Shown piece by piece: positions 7,753 through 17,102 of a stretch of DNA of 64,000 nucleotides. Under the pieces are notes generated by a model. That model had not been told where the DNA came from and searched no databases. It was given only the letters and a program-made list of their open reading frames with translations. Numbering within the stretch: position 1 is the stretch's first letter; each line of letters opens with the position of its first letter. The translations under genes were made by a program, and so were the position numbers. This DNA is from Actinomycetes bacterium. Its GTDB lineage: Bacteria > Actinomycetota > Actinomycetes > Mycobacteriales > Mycobacteriaceae. The DNA is taken from contig JAEXZY010000001.1 of the NCBI GenBank assembly GCA_023404955.1, forward strand, positions 51,269 to 115,268. Reading direction: 5' to 3'.

Positions 7753-8730
7753 ATGACCCGCTTCCTGGCGCGGCGGCTGCTGAACTACCTGGTGCTGCTC
7801 GCCCTCGCCTCGTTCCTGGCGTTCATGCTGACCTCGCTGACGTTCCATCCCCTCGACAGCCTGCTCGAGCGCAGCCCGCGCCCACCGCAGGCCGTCATCG
7901 ACGCCAAGGCCGCCGAACTGGGCCTCGATCAGCCGATCCCCCTCCGATACGCACACTGGGTGTCGGGGGTGGTGCGCGGCGACTTCGGCACCACGGTCAC
8001 GGGCCAGCCCGTGTCCGAAGAGCTGTGGCGCCGCGTCGGGGTGAGTCTGCGGCTGGTCGTCATCGGTTCGGTGCTCGGCACGATCGTCGGCGTGGTCGTG
8101 GGCGCCTGGGGCGCGGTCCGTCAGTACCGGTTGTCCGACCGCGTGATCACCGTGCTGTCGCTGCTGATCATCAGCGCGCCCACCTTCGTGATCGCCAACC
8201 TGCTGATCCTCGCTGCATTGAACGTCAACTCGGTGCTCGGCGTGCAGCTGTTCGAGTACACCGGGGAGACGTCGACGGACGCGGTCGGCGGCGGGTGGAA
8301 CCAATTCGTGGACCGCCTGCAGCATCTGGTGCTGCCGACCGCGACGCTGGCGCTGACCGCGATCGCGGGCTTCAGCCGCTACCAACGCAACGCGATGCTC
8401 GACGTGCTGGGCCAGGACTTCATCCGCACCGCAAGGGCCAAGGGACTGACACGGCGCCAGGCGTTGTTCCGCCACGGTCTGCGCACCGCGCTGATCCCGA
8501 TGGCGACGTTGTTCGCCTACGGCATCAGCGGGCTGGTGACGGGCGCGGTGTTCGTCGAGAAGATCTTCGGCTGGCACGGCATGGGTGAGTGGTTCGTCCA
8601 GGGCATCGCCGCCCAGGACACCAACATCGTGGTCGCGTTCACGGTGTTCTCCGGGACGACGATCCTGCTGGGCGGGCTGCTTTCCGACGTCCTCTACGCC
8701 GCCCTCGACCCGCGGGTGCGTGCCTCGTGA
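7753..8730 (+). CDS. oppB: Oligopeptide ABC transporter permease OppB
   Basis: A 325-residue inner-membrane permease of the DppB/OppB family. The N-terminal helix RRLLNYLVLLALASFLAF and an extracytoplasmic segment with LGLDQPIPLRYAHW are family features. The cytoplasmic EAA loop reads FIRTARAKGLTRRQALF, followed by the conserved FVEKIFGWHGMG. It forms the channel with OppC; OppD supplies ATP and OppA the substrate. Length and order match M. tuberculosis Rv1283c (325 aa, recalled). The stop overlaps the oppC start. Confidence 0.95.
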   Translation: MTRFLARRLLNYLVLLALASFLAFMLTSLTFHPLDSLLERSPRPPQAVIDAKAAELGLDQPIPLRYAHWVSGVVRGDFGTTVTGQPVSEELWRRVGVSLRLVVIGSVLGTIVGVVVGAWGAVRQYRLSDRVITVLSLLIISAPTFVIANLLILAALNVNSVLGVQLFEYTGETSTDAVGGGWNQFVDRLQHLVLPTATLALTAIAGFSRYQRNAMLDVLGQDFIRTARAKGLTRRQALFRHGLRTALIPMATLFAYGISGLVTGAVFVEKIFGWHGMGEWFVQGIAAQDTNIVVAFTVFSGTTILLGGLLSDVLYAALDPRVRAS

Positions 8731-9635
8731 CGCTTCAGGATTCGGCCCAGGACCCGACCCAGGACTTCGTGTCACGACGAGCGCTGGTGTGGCGCCGGTT
8801 CCGGCGTAACCGGCCCGCGATGGTGTCGGTCGTTCTGCTTCTCGTGCTGTTCGTGGGCTGTTGGGCGCTGCCGCCGCTGCTGCCCTACTCCTACACCGAT
8901 CTCGACTACTACGCGCTGCAGCAGCCGCCGTCGCCTCAGCACTGGTTCGGCACGAACGCGCTCGGCCAGGACCTGCTGGCCCAGACACTGCGCGGAATGC
9001 AGAAATCGATGGTGATCGGCGTCTGCGTCGCCGTGATCTCCACGCTCGTCGCCGCGACCGTCGGTGCGGTCGCCGGCTATTTCGGCGGGTGGCGCGACAC
9101 CGCGCTGATGTGGTTCGTCGATCTGCTGCTCGTGGTGCCGGGTTTCATCCTGATCGCGATCGTCACGCCCAGCACCCGGGGCGCAGGGACGGTGGTGTGG
9201 CTGATCGTGCTGCTCGCCGCGTTCAGCTGGATGATCAGCTCCCGCATGGTGCGTGGGCTGACGATGAGCCTGCGCGACCGCGAATTCGTCGCCGCGGCAC
9301 GCTACATGGGGGTCAGCAACACGCGCATCATCGTCCGCCACATCGTGCCGAACGTGGCCTCCATCCTGATCATCGACACCACCCTCAACGTCGGCGTCGC
9401 GATCCTCGCCGAGACCGGGCTGAGCTTCCTCGGCTTCGGCGTCCAGCCGCCCGACGTCTCGCTGGGCACACTGATCGCCGCAGGCACCGGCTCGGTGACG
9501 ACGTTCCCGTGGGTGTTCCTGTTCCCCGCCGGGGTCCTGGTGTTGATCGTCTTGTGCGCCAATCTCATCGGTGACGGCCTGCGCGACGCGCTGGATCCCG
9601 GGGTGCGTCCCGCCCGGGGGAGGGCACGCCGATGA
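8727..9635 (+). CDS. oppC: Oligopeptide ABC transporter permease OppC
   Basis: I start this gene at GTG 8727, which overlaps the oppB stop in GTGA. A longer upstream reading runs out of frame through oppB and is discarded. The protein has 302 residues. It has the OppC N-terminal helix, the periplasmic signature HWFGTNALGQDLLAQ, and an EAA loop EFVAAARYMGVSNTRIIVRH followed by GLSFLGFGVQPPDVSLG, typical of DppC/OppC permeases. It pairs with OppB and overlaps oppD by 4 bp (ATGA). Confidence 0.95.
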   Translation: MTLQDSAQDPTQDFVSRRALVWRRFRRNRPAMVSVVLLLVLFVGCWALPPLLPYSYTDLDYYALQQPPSPQHWFGTNALGQDLLAQTLRGMQKSMVIGVCVAVISTLVAATVGAVAGYFGGWRDTALMWFVDLLLVVPGFILIAIVTPSTRGAGTVVWLIVLLAAFSWMISSRMVRGLTMSLRDREFVAAARYMGVSNTRIIVRHIVPNVASILIIDTTLNVGVAILAETGLSFLGFGVQPPDVSLGTLIAAGTGSVTTFPWVFLFPAGVLVLIVLCANLIGDGLRDALDPGVRPARGRARR

Positions 9636-11458
9636 CCCTGCTGCAGGTGCGCGGCCTGACCGTCACGTTCCCCACCGACACCGAACGGGTCGCCGCGGTA
9701 CGCGGTCTGGACTACGACGTCGCCGCCGGAGAGGTCGTCGCGCTGGTCGGTGAATCGGGGGCCGGGAAATCGGCGGGCGCAATGGCGGTGGTCGGCCTGC
9801 TGCCCGAGTACGCCGAGGTGTCCGGCTCGGTGCGCCTGCACGGCACCGAGTTGCTCACCGAATCAGATGCCGAGATGTCGCGGGTGCGCGGCGCGAAGAT
9901 CGGCACCGTGTTCCAGGACCCGATGTCGTCGCTGACCCCGGTCTACACCGTCGGCGACCAGATCGCCGAGGCGATCCGCATCCATCGCCGCGACGTGAGC
10001 CGGCAGGCCGCCCGCGCCCGTGCGATCGAACTCCTCGAGCTCGTCGGCATCGCGCAGCCCGCCCGCCGAGCGACCGCATTCCCCCACGAACTCTCCGGCG
10101 GGGAACGTCAGCGCGTGGTGATCGCGATCGCGATCGCCAACGACCCCGACCTGCTGATCTGCGACGAGCCCACGACAGCGCTCGACGTCACGGTGCAGGC
10201 ACAGATCCTCGACGTGCTGCGCACCGCGCGCGACGTCACCGGCGCCGGCGTGCTGATCATCACCCACGACCTCGGCGTCGTCGCCGAGTTCGCCGATCGC
10301 GCGCTGGTCATGTACGCCGGCCGCGCCGTCGAGACCGCGCCGGTCGCCAACCTGTACACCCGACGCCGAATGCCCTACACCGCAGGCCTTCTGGGCTCCG
10401 TGCCCCGATTGGAGGCCGAGCAGGGCGCCCGGCTGGTGCCGATCCCGGGCGCTCCCCCGTCGCTGTCGGCATTGCCGGCCGGGTGCCCGTTCACGCCGCG
10501 CTGCCCTCTGGCCGTCGCGGACTGCAGCGCCGCCGAACCGGAACTGACACCGGTCGGACCCGACCACCGGGTCGCCTGCATCCGGCACGACGACGTCACC
10601 GGCCGCAGCGCAGCCGACATCTACGGGGTGAGCACCGAACCTGCCCGACCCGCGCGCGGGGCCGACGCACCGGTCGTCGTATCGGTGCGCGATCTGGTGA
10701 AGACGTTCCCGCTCACCAAGGGTGTGGTGTTGCGGCGGCGGGTCGGCGAGGTCCGCGCGGTCGACGGTGTCGACCTGACGGTGCGGCAAGGCCGCACGCT
10801 GGGCATCGTCGGCGAATCCGGGTCCGGCAAATCGACCACCCTGCACCAGGTTCTGAGCCTGACCGCGCCGCAGCAGGGCAGCATCGAGGTGTTGGGCGCC
10901 GACGTGGCCTCGCTCGATCGCCGCGCGCGCCGGTTGCTGCGCGGCGATCTGCAGGTGGTGTTCCAGGATCCGGTCGCCTCGCTGGATCCGCGGCTTCCGG
11001 TGTCCGACGTTCTCGCAGAACCGTTGCAGGCCAACGGGACTGACAAAAGGGCCACCGCCGACCGGGTGGCCGAGTTGCTGACGCTGGTCGGGTTGCGCCG
11101 CGAGGACGCCGCGCGCTACCCCGCCGAGTTCTCCGGCGGACAGAAGCAGCGCATCGGTATCGCCCGCGCGCTGGCGCTGCAACCGAAGGTCTTGGCGCTC
11201 GACGAACCCGTTTCGGCGCTGGACGTGTCGATCCAGGCCGGCATCATCAACCTGCTGCTCGACCTGCAGGACCGCTTCGGGTTGGCGTACCTGTTCGTCT
11301 CTCACGATCTGTCTGTGGTCAGACACCTGGCCCACGATGTCGCGGTCATGCACCGGGGCAAGATCGTCGAGCAGGGCACCAGCGACGAGGTGTTCGGCAA
11401 CCCCCGCGACGAGTACACGCGGCGGTTGCTGGCCGCCGTTCCGCGGCCGCCCGGTTAG
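9632..11458 (+). CDS. oppD: Oligopeptide ABC transporter ATP-binding protein, OppD-OppF fusion
   Basis: A 608-residue protein with two complete nucleotide-binding domains. Domain 1 has Walker A GESGAGKSAG near residue 40, signature LSGGERQR and Walker B LLICDEPTTALD. It is followed by the oligopeptide/dipeptide C-terminal extension with cysteines in GCPFTPRCPLA. Domain 2 has Walker A GESGSGKSTT near 391, signature FSGGQKQR and Walker B VLALDEPVSALD. One chain thus replaces separate OppD and OppF, as in M. tuberculosis Rv1281c (612 aa, recalled). It energises the OppBC channel from the cytoplasm. Confidence 0.96.
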   Translation: MTLLQVRGLTVTFPTDTERVAAVRGLDYDVAAGEVVALVGESGAGKSAGAMAVVGLLPEYAEVSGSVRLHGTELLTESDAEMSRVRGAKIGTVFQDPMSSLTPVYTVGDQIAEAIRIHRRDVSRQAARARAIELLELVGIAQPARRATAFPHELSGGERQRVVIAIAIANDPDLLICDEPTTALDVTVQAQILDVLRTARDVTGAGVLIITHDLGVVAEFADRALVMYAGRAVETAPVANLYTRRRMPYTAGLLGSVPRLEAEQGARLVPIPGAPPSLSALPAGCPFTPRCPLAVADCSAAEPELTPVGPDHRVACIRHDDVTGRSAADIYGVSTEPARPARGADAPVVVSVRDLVKTFPLTKGVVLRRRVGEVRAVDGVDLTVRQGRTLGIVGESGSGKSTTLHQVLSLTAPQQGSIEVLGADVASLDRRARRLLRGDLQVVFQDPVASLDPRLPVSDVLAEPLQANGTDKRATADRVAELLTLVGLRREDAARYPAEFSGGQKQRIGIARALALQPKVLALDEPVSALDVSIQAGIINLLLDLQDRFGLAYLFVSHDLSVVRHLAHDVAVMHRGKIVEQGTSDEVFGNPRDEYTRRLLAAVPRPPG

Positions 11459-11468
11459 AGTCGGCCGC

Positions 11469-13142
11469 ATGATCTCCCGCGTCCTGTTGCGACTGCTCTG
11501 CCTCGGGTTCGTCGGCATCCTGCTGCTGACCGGTTGCTCGACCTCCTCGGAACCGGCCCCCTCGGCCGGCGGCAGCGCCGAGTTGGGCGGCACCGCCGAC
11601 ATCAACCCGCAGGACCCCACCACGCTGCAGCAGGGCGGCAACCTCCGGTTAGCGCTGACCGGCTTCCCCGCGAACTTCAACAACCTGCACATCGACGGCA
11701 ACCTCGGCGAGATCGGCGCGATGTACAAGACGATGCTGCCGCGTGCGTTCTTCATCAAGCCCAACGGCGAGATGACCGTCAACAGCGACTTCTTCACCAA
11801 CGTCGAGCTCACCAGCACCGACCCGCAGGTGGTCACCTACACGATCAATCCGAAAGCGGTGTGGAGCAACGGCCGGCCGATCACCTGGGAAGATCTCGCC
11901 GCGCAGGTGAACGCGACCAGCGGCAAGGACAAGCGCTACCTGTTCGCCTCCCCCAACGGCGCCGACCGCGTCGGCTCCGTCACCAAGGGCGTCGACGACC
12001 GGCAGGCGGTCGTCACGTTCGCCAAGCACTATGCCGACTGGAAGGGGCTGTTCGCCGGCAACGGCATGCTCTACCCGAAGGAGATGACCGGTACGCCGGA
12101 GGCGTTCAACACCGGCTTCCGGGACGGTCCGCCGCCCACCGCGGGCCCGTTCATCGTCACCAACATCGACCGCGGCGCTCAGCGGATCACGCTGGGCCGC
12201 AACCCGAAATGGTGGGGCACTCCCCCGCTGCTCGATACGATCAGCTACACCGTGCTCGACGACGCGGCCCGCATCCCGGCGCTGCTGAACAACTCGATCG
12301 ACGCATCCGGTGTCGCCTCCATCGACGAATTCAGGATCACCAGCTCCGCGCGGGGCATCGCGATGCGCCGCGCCCCGTCGGCGCAGTGGTACCACATGAC
12401 GTTCAACGGAGCGCCGGGCTCGATCCTGGCCGACGCCAAGCTGCGGATGGCCGTCGCCAAGGGCATCGACCGGCAGGCGATCGTCACCGTTACGCAGAAC
12501 GGCCTCGTCGAGAAACCGGTCCCGCTGAACAACCACGTCTACCTGGCCGGCCAAGAGGGCTACCAGGACAACAGCATCCCGTTCGATCCCGAAGCCGCCA
12601 AACGCGAACTGGACGCGTTGGGCTGGCGGCAGAACGGGCAGTTCCGGGAGAAGGACGGGCGACGGCTGACGATCCGTGATGTGTACTACGAGGCGCGGAG
12701 CACCGGTCAGATCGCCCAGGTCGCGCAGAACAACCTCCAGCAGATCGGCGTGGATTTGCAGCTCGTGCCGGCCGCCGGCGGGAAACTGTTCACCGACTTC
12801 GTCACGCCCGGCAACTTCGACATCGTGCAATTCGCCTGGGGCGGAGACGCTTTCCCGCTGTCCAGTCTCACCCAGGCGTACGCATCGGCCGGCGAGAGCA
12901 ATTACGGCAAGATCGGCAGCCCCGACGTCGACGCGAAGATCGAGCAGACACTTTCCGAACTCGACCCCGCCAAGGCCCGCACGCAGGCCAACGAATTGGA
13001 CACGATGATCTGGCAGGAGGTGCACAGCCTGCCGCTGTTCCAGGCACCGGGGAACGTCGCCGTCCGGGCCACGCTGGCCAACTACGGCCCCGCAGGCATC
13101 GGCGACCTGAATTACAGCGCGATCGGCTTCATGAAGGGGTGA
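11469..13142 (+). CDS. oppA: Oligopeptide-binding lipoprotein OppA
   Basis: The start is ATG 11469, ten bases after the oppD stop; longer readings overlap oppD. The 557-residue protein begins with a lipoprotein signal peptide ending in LLLTGC (lipobox cysteine near residue 22). It continues with an SBP-family-5 fold: NLRLALTGFPANFNNL near the mature start, VWSNGRPITWEDL, and a C-terminal LPLFQAPGNVAVR. It would capture peptides outside the membrane and deliver them to OppBC. It corresponds by order to Rv1280c. Its last 14 bases overlap a convergent hydrolase gene. Confidence 0.94.
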   Translation: MISRVLLRLLCLGFVGILLLTGCSTSSEPAPSAGGSAELGGTADINPQDPTTLQQGGNLRLALTGFPANFNNLHIDGNLGEIGAMYKTMLPRAFFIKPNGEMTVNSDFFTNVELTSTDPQVVTYTINPKAVWSNGRPITWEDLAAQVNATSGKDKRYLFASPNGADRVGSVTKGVDDRQAVVTFAKHYADWKGLFAGNGMLYPKEMTGTPEAFNTGFRDGPPPTAGPFIVTNIDRGAQRITLGRNPKWWGTPPLLDTISYTVLDDAARIPALLNNSIDASGVASIDEFRITSSARGIAMRRAPSAQWYHMTFNGAPGSILADAKLRMAVAKGIDRQAIVTVTQNGLVEKPVPLNNHVYLAGQEGYQDNSIPFDPEAAKRELDALGWRQNGQFREKDGRRLTIRDVYYEARSTGQIAQVAQNNLQQIGVDLQLVPAAGGKLFTDFVTPGNFDIVQFAWGGDAFPLSSLTQAYASAGESNYGKIGSPDVDAKIEQTLSELDPAKARTQANELDTMIWQEVHSLPLFQAPGNVAVRATLANYGPAGIGDLNYSAIGFMKG

Positions 13143-14385
13143 CCTGACGTACCGCCCGCGGCACCACGTCGGGCACGGTTCCCTCGGCTCTGGCCGCCAC
13201 CCGGATGGCGCCGACCAGCAGCCGCACCGACAGATTCGCCGGTAGCTTGTCCAGTTCTGTTCCGCGCGAACCCAGTTCGGTGAGCTGACCCTTCGCGGCC
13301 GCGCGGCACACCTGCAGCGCAGCGTGCTCGCGGGTGTCGAGCATGCTGTGCCCGGCGGTGGGCAGGTCGACGAGTGCCGCGTCGGGGATCAGGTCGGCGA
13401 CACGCTGCGCGATCCCGGGGGGCGTTGTGAGGTCGCGGCCTCCGGAGAGCACGGCGGTGGGCCAATTGAAGCCCGGCATCGCCGACGCCAGATCGTAGGG
13501 TTCAGCATCGAATTCGACGTCGCCGGTGGCCATCTCGCGCAGTGCGACGGCCGGGTCCAGCGGTAGCCCGTCGGGCTCGGCGCCGTAGTTCAGCTCGCGG
13601 TAGGCGATGCGTTCCACGAGGTCCGGCTCGTGCTGGTAGCGCGTCTTGCGTTCCAACAGGTTGCGAGCCCCGAAGCCGACCGCCGCCCACAGCCAGTCAT
13701 GCCCGGCGAGGAGCAGATCGAGCTGACGGCACAGCACCTCCGGGCCGGCCACGCCGTACATGTCGCCGATCAGCTGCACATCCTTGCTCGTCACCACGCC
13801 GGCCTCCACCAACCGGCGCACCTTGGCCGCCAACTCCGCCGTCTCCGGCTGGGTGCCGTCCCAGAGCACGCGGCGGGTCTGGGCCCGCACCTCGTCGATG
13901 TCGCCGGCCGACAGAAGCGGCGAATCCAGCACCATGGACTGCACGCGCGACGGATGCGACACGCCGAGACCGGCGGCCAGGTAGGTGCCGTACGAGGCGC
14001 CGTAGACGATCGCCTTGTCGACGTGGGCATCGTCGAGCACCGCCGCCAGATCGTCGACGACGGCGCGGACCGTCATCGCCTCGGCAGGCAGATCGTGGCC
14101 CGCGTCGTCGTGTCGGGACAGCCCGACGCCGCGGTGCTCGACCATGATCACGTCCAGCCCGGCGAGCGCGGCGCGGCGGCGGAACGCGCGGTACAGGGCA
14201 ACCGATGCCGCACCCGGACCGCCCGGAATGATCAGCAGCGGATGCGCGGATTTGCGTCCGCTGCGCACGTAGTAGAGGTCGAACTCGCCGTGTGCGACGG
14301 TGCTGATCGGACGGCGGACCGGCCGCACCCCGGGCAGCGCGGCCAGCTTGGCGTGCGCACGCCGACGCTTGGCGTTCATCGTCAT
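13129..14385 (-). CDS. Alpha/beta-hydrolase, proline iminopeptidase-like (S33)
   Basis: I chose the ATG at 14385 (MTMNAKRRRAH); the ORF runs 41 codons further upstream but would overlap the divergent gene's promoter. The 418-residue product has the oxyanion-hole motif LLIIPGGPGAAS, the nucleophile elbow GASYGTYLA, an Asp in GGRDLTTPP, and the His in TAGHSMLD. This is the S33 prolyl aminopeptidase arrangement. It may clip N-terminal residues from peptides, which would suit its position beside the peptide importer, but it could be an esterase. It converges on and overlaps oppA by 14 bp. Confidence 0.85.
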   Translation of the reverse strand: MTMNAKRRRAHAKLAALPGVRPVRRPISTVAHGEFDLYYVRSGRKSAHPLLIIPGGPGAASVALYRAFRRRAALAGLDVIMVEHRGVGLSRHDDAGHDLPAEAMTVRAVVDDLAAVLDDAHVDKAIVYGASYGTYLAAGLGVSHPSRVQSMVLDSPLLSAGDIDEVRAQTRRVLWDGTQPETAELAAKVRRLVEAGVVTSKDVQLIGDMYGVAGPEVLCRQLDLLLAGHDWLWAAVGFGARNLLERKTRYQHEPDLVERIAYRELNYGAEPDGLPLDPAVALREMATGDVEFDAEPYDLASAMPGFNWPTAVLSGGRDLTTPPGIAQRVADLIPDAALVDLPTAGHSMLDTREHAALQVCRAAAKGQLTELGSRGTELDKLPANLSVRLLVGAIRVAARAEGTVPDVVPRAVRQVTPS

Positions 14386-14506
14386 CGCGATCCATTCTGC
14401 CCCCGCCCGGACGGGCGGGCCACGCGGGATGGGTTCGGTCGGAGGTTCGGTTCGAGCTGAGTCAAAGCCGTGGCACCCGGCCCGCGCGCCGGTAGGAATC
14501 ACCACC

Positions 14507-15730
14507 ATGACCTCTCTGGATCACTCCACCGCTCTGCTGCCCGACTCCGAGGCCTTCGCCGCGCTGCTGCGCGACATCGCCGCGGGGGCCGCCGACCGGG
14601 ACCGCAACGACGAGAATCCCGTCGACCAGGTCCTCGCGCTCAAACGGGCCGGCTTCGGCACACTGCGTCTGCCCGCGTCGTTTGGCGGCCCCGGACTGAC
14701 GGTGCCGCAACTGTTCTCGACCATCATCGACGTCGCGCGCGCCGACCCGATCGTGGCGCACATCTTCCGCACGCACTTCTGGTTCGTCGAGGAGAGGCTG
14801 CGCACCGTCGCCAACGGCTCGGACCCGATCTCGGCGGACTGGCTGTCAAAGGTGGCTCAGGGCAAAACCTTCGGCAATGCGTTCAGCGAGAAGGGTGCGC
14901 ACGCCGTGGGCAGCCTGGTGTTCAACACCCGGCTCCTGCCCGCCGAGCAGGGCTACCGGCTCGACGGCGAGAAGTTCTACAGCACCGGCACGCTGTTCTC
15001 CGACTACCTGACCGTCGCGGCCACCACCGACCACGACTCGGTGGCCACCGTGGTGGTGCCCGCCGATCGGGCCGGGGTGCAGATCATCGACGATTGGGAC
15101 GGCTTCGGACAGCGCCGCACCGGCACCGGCACCACGGTGTTCACCGGGGTCGCGGTGTCCGAGGGCGAGATCCTCAGTGACACCCCCTACGACGCGGAGC
15201 CGGAACCTTCGGTGCAGTACGCCTCTCTCCAGCTCTTCATCCATGCGGTGGTGGCAGGCATCCTGGAATCGGTGGTGGACGACGGCGTGGCTCTGCTGCG
15301 ATCACGCGAGCGCAGCTTCAGCCACGCGATCACCGAGCGGCCCACCGACGATCCGCTGCTGCAGCGTCAGCTCGGCGAGATCGCCAGCACGGCGGCGATC
15401 GCCCGGGCCGCCGTGCTCGATGCGGCCGCCGCGATCGGTGCGGCCACTGACTCCTACGGCGAGGACGGCGCACCCGATGCCGAGCTCGCCACGGAGGCGC
15501 AGCTCAAGGTCGCCAAGGTCAAGGTGCACCTGGACGCGGTAGCCCCCGAGGCCGCCACACGTCTGCTCGAACTCGGCGGAGCCAGCGCGGCGAGCCGCAG
15601 CCGTAACCTCGACCGACACTGGCGCAACATTCGCACCATCACGCTGCACAACCCGGTCGGGCTGAAGGCACGCGCCATCGGTCAGAACCTGCTGCACGGC
15701 ACTGCACTTCCGGCCAACGCCTACTTCTGA
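14507..15730 (+). CDS. DszC/SfnC-like flavin monooxygenase (acyl-CoA dehydrogenase fold)
   Basis: A 407-residue protein from ATG 14507. It has the acyl-CoA dehydrogenase fold, with LPASFGGPGLTVPQL, a beta-domain GEKFYSTGTLFSDYL, and a C-terminal GGASAASRSRNLDRHWRN. The last resembles DszC/SfnC monooxygenases rather than true dehydrogenases; I see no obvious catalytic Glu context for CoA dehydrogenation. It probably uses reduced flavin and O2 on an organosulfur or related compound. The next gene, 12 bp downstream, encodes an NtaA/DszA-type flavin monooxygenase, so the pair likely act in sequence. No flavin reductase gene is adjacent. Confidence 0.85.
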   Translation: MTSLDHSTALLPDSEAFAALLRDIAAGAADRDRNDENPVDQVLALKRAGFGTLRLPASFGGPGLTVPQLFSTIIDVARADPIVAHIFRTHFWFVEERLRTVANGSDPISADWLSKVAQGKTFGNAFSEKGAHAVGSLVFNTRLLPAEQGYRLDGEKFYSTGTLFSDYLTVAATTDHDSVATVVVPADRAGVQIIDDWDGFGQRRTGTGTTVFTGVAVSEGEILSDTPYDAEPEPSVQYASLQLFIHAVVAGILESVVDDGVALLRSRERSFSHAITERPTDDPLLQRQLGEIASTAAIARAAVLDAAAAIGAATDSYGEDGAPDAELATEAQLKVAKVKVHLDAVAPEAATRLLELGGASAASRSRNLDRHWRNIRTITLHNPVGLKARAIGQNLLHGTALPANAYF

Positions 15731-15742
15731 TCAGGGAACCTC

Positions 15743-17098
15743 ATGACACGTCAGCTACATCTGGGCGGATTCCAGATCGCGTCCCAGGTCACCCACTCGC
15801 ATGCCGCATGGCGTCACCCCGCCAGCGACACGCGGTTCACCACTCCGGACTACTACCACCGCATCGGGCGCATCCTGGAACGTGGGAAGTTCGACTTCGT
15901 GTTCTTCGCCGACCTGCTGGCCGCGCCGGTCCGCTACGGCGACGACATCAGCGAACCGCTCCGCCGCGGCACGCAGGCGACCGCGACGCTCGACCCCTCG
16001 ATCGTGGCCGCGAGCATCGGAGCGGTCACATCGAAGCTCGGGGTCGCGATCACCAAGTCCGCCACTTACTTTCACCCCTACGAGTTGGCGCGCATATTCG
16101 CGAGCCTCGACCACATCACGGCGGGCCGGGTGGCGTGGAACATCGTCACCTCACTCACCCAGAGCGAGGCCCAGAACTTCGGGCACGACGACCATCTCGG
16201 ACACGACGACCGGTATCTGCGGGCCGACGAGTTCGTCAGGACGGCCCTGGAGTTGTGGTCCAGTTGGGACCCCGACGCACTGGTGCTCGACAAGGCGTCC
16301 GGGGTGTTCGCCGACCCCGACCGGGTGCGCCGGATCGATCACGCCGGTGAGTACTTCCGGACCCGCGGACCGCTCAACGTGCCGCACTCACCGCAGGGCC
16401 GACCGGTGCTGATCCAGGCGGGTTCGTCGGCGACCGGGAGGGACTTCGCCGCCCGCTGGGCCGAAGCGATCTTCGAGATCGACCCCACGCCGGAAGGTCG
16501 GCGCGCCTACTACGACGACATCAAGTCCCGCGCGTCGGACCTGGGCCGCGACCCCGACAAGGTGCTGATCTTCCCGGCGTTCCTGCCGTTCATCGGGGAA
16601 ACCGAATCCATCGCGCGGGAAAAGCAGGCCTTCCACAACGAATTGGCCGATCCGGTGTCGGGCCTGATCACGTTGTCGGTGCACACCGACCACGACTTCT
16701 CCCAGTACGACCTCGACGCGCCGGTCGAGGACATCACCGTGACCGGCACCCAGGGGCTGTTCGACACGGCGCGCCGGGTGGCCGACCGGGACAATCTGAC
16801 GTTGCGCGACATCGGCAACTGGTATGCCCAGGGGGTCTTGCTGCCGCAGTTCGTCGGCACCGCGGAACAGGTGGCCGACCAGATCGAGGAGTCGTTCCGG
16901 GCCGGCGAAGCAGACGGCTTCATGGTGTCGGCCGCTCAGACCCCGGGCACGTTCAACGACTTCGTCGACGCCGTGGTCCCGGAGTTGCAGCGGCGCGGCC
17001 TGTTTCGCAGCGAATACACCGGCTCGACGCTGCGGGACCATCTCGGCCTGGGTCCGGCGAGTTTCGACGCACCCCACCGGCTGCAGTCGGCGAGCTAG
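15743..17098 (+). CDS. NtaA/SnaA/DszA-family FMN-dependent monooxygenase
   Basis: A 451-residue luciferase-like protein. Family landmarks are the N-terminal HLGGFQIASQVTHSHAAWRH, FDFVFFADLLA, the FMN-pocket ITKSATYFHPYELARIFASL, HITAGRVAWNIVTS and RPVLIQAGSSATGRDFAA. These enzymes use FMNH2 from a separate reductase to oxygenate sulfones, nitrilotriacetate and similar compounds. It is co-directional with the DszC-like gene, which points to a small sulfur- or nitrogen-scavenging operon. The substrate cannot be assigned. It ends four bases before the convergent SbcC-like gene. Confidence 0.92.
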   Translation: MTRQLHLGGFQIASQVTHSHAAWRHPASDTRFTTPDYYHRIGRILERGKFDFVFFADLLAAPVRYGDDISEPLRRGTQATATLDPSIVAASIGAVTSKLGVAITKSATYFHPYELARIFASLDHITAGRVAWNIVTSLTQSEAQNFGHDDHLGHDDRYLRADEFVRTALELWSSWDPDALVLDKASGVFADPDRVRRIDHAGEYFRTRGPLNVPHSPQGRPVLIQAGSSATGRDFAARWAEAIFEIDPTPEGRRAYYDDIKSRASDLGRDPDKVLIFPAFLPFIGETESIAREKQAFHNELADPVSGLITLSVHTDHDFSQYDLDAPVEDITVTGTQGLFDTARRVADRDNLTLRDIGNWYAQGVLLPQFVGTAEQVADQIEESFRAGEADGFMVSAAQTPGTFNDFVDAVVPELQRRGLFRSEYTGSTLRDHLGLGPASFDAPHRLQSAS

Positions 17099-17102
17099 CC
17101 GA

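Noticed and set aside
9863..11836. 657-residue minus-strand ORF over oppD
   Set aside because: Antisense to a two-domain ATPase; no motif and no ribosome site.
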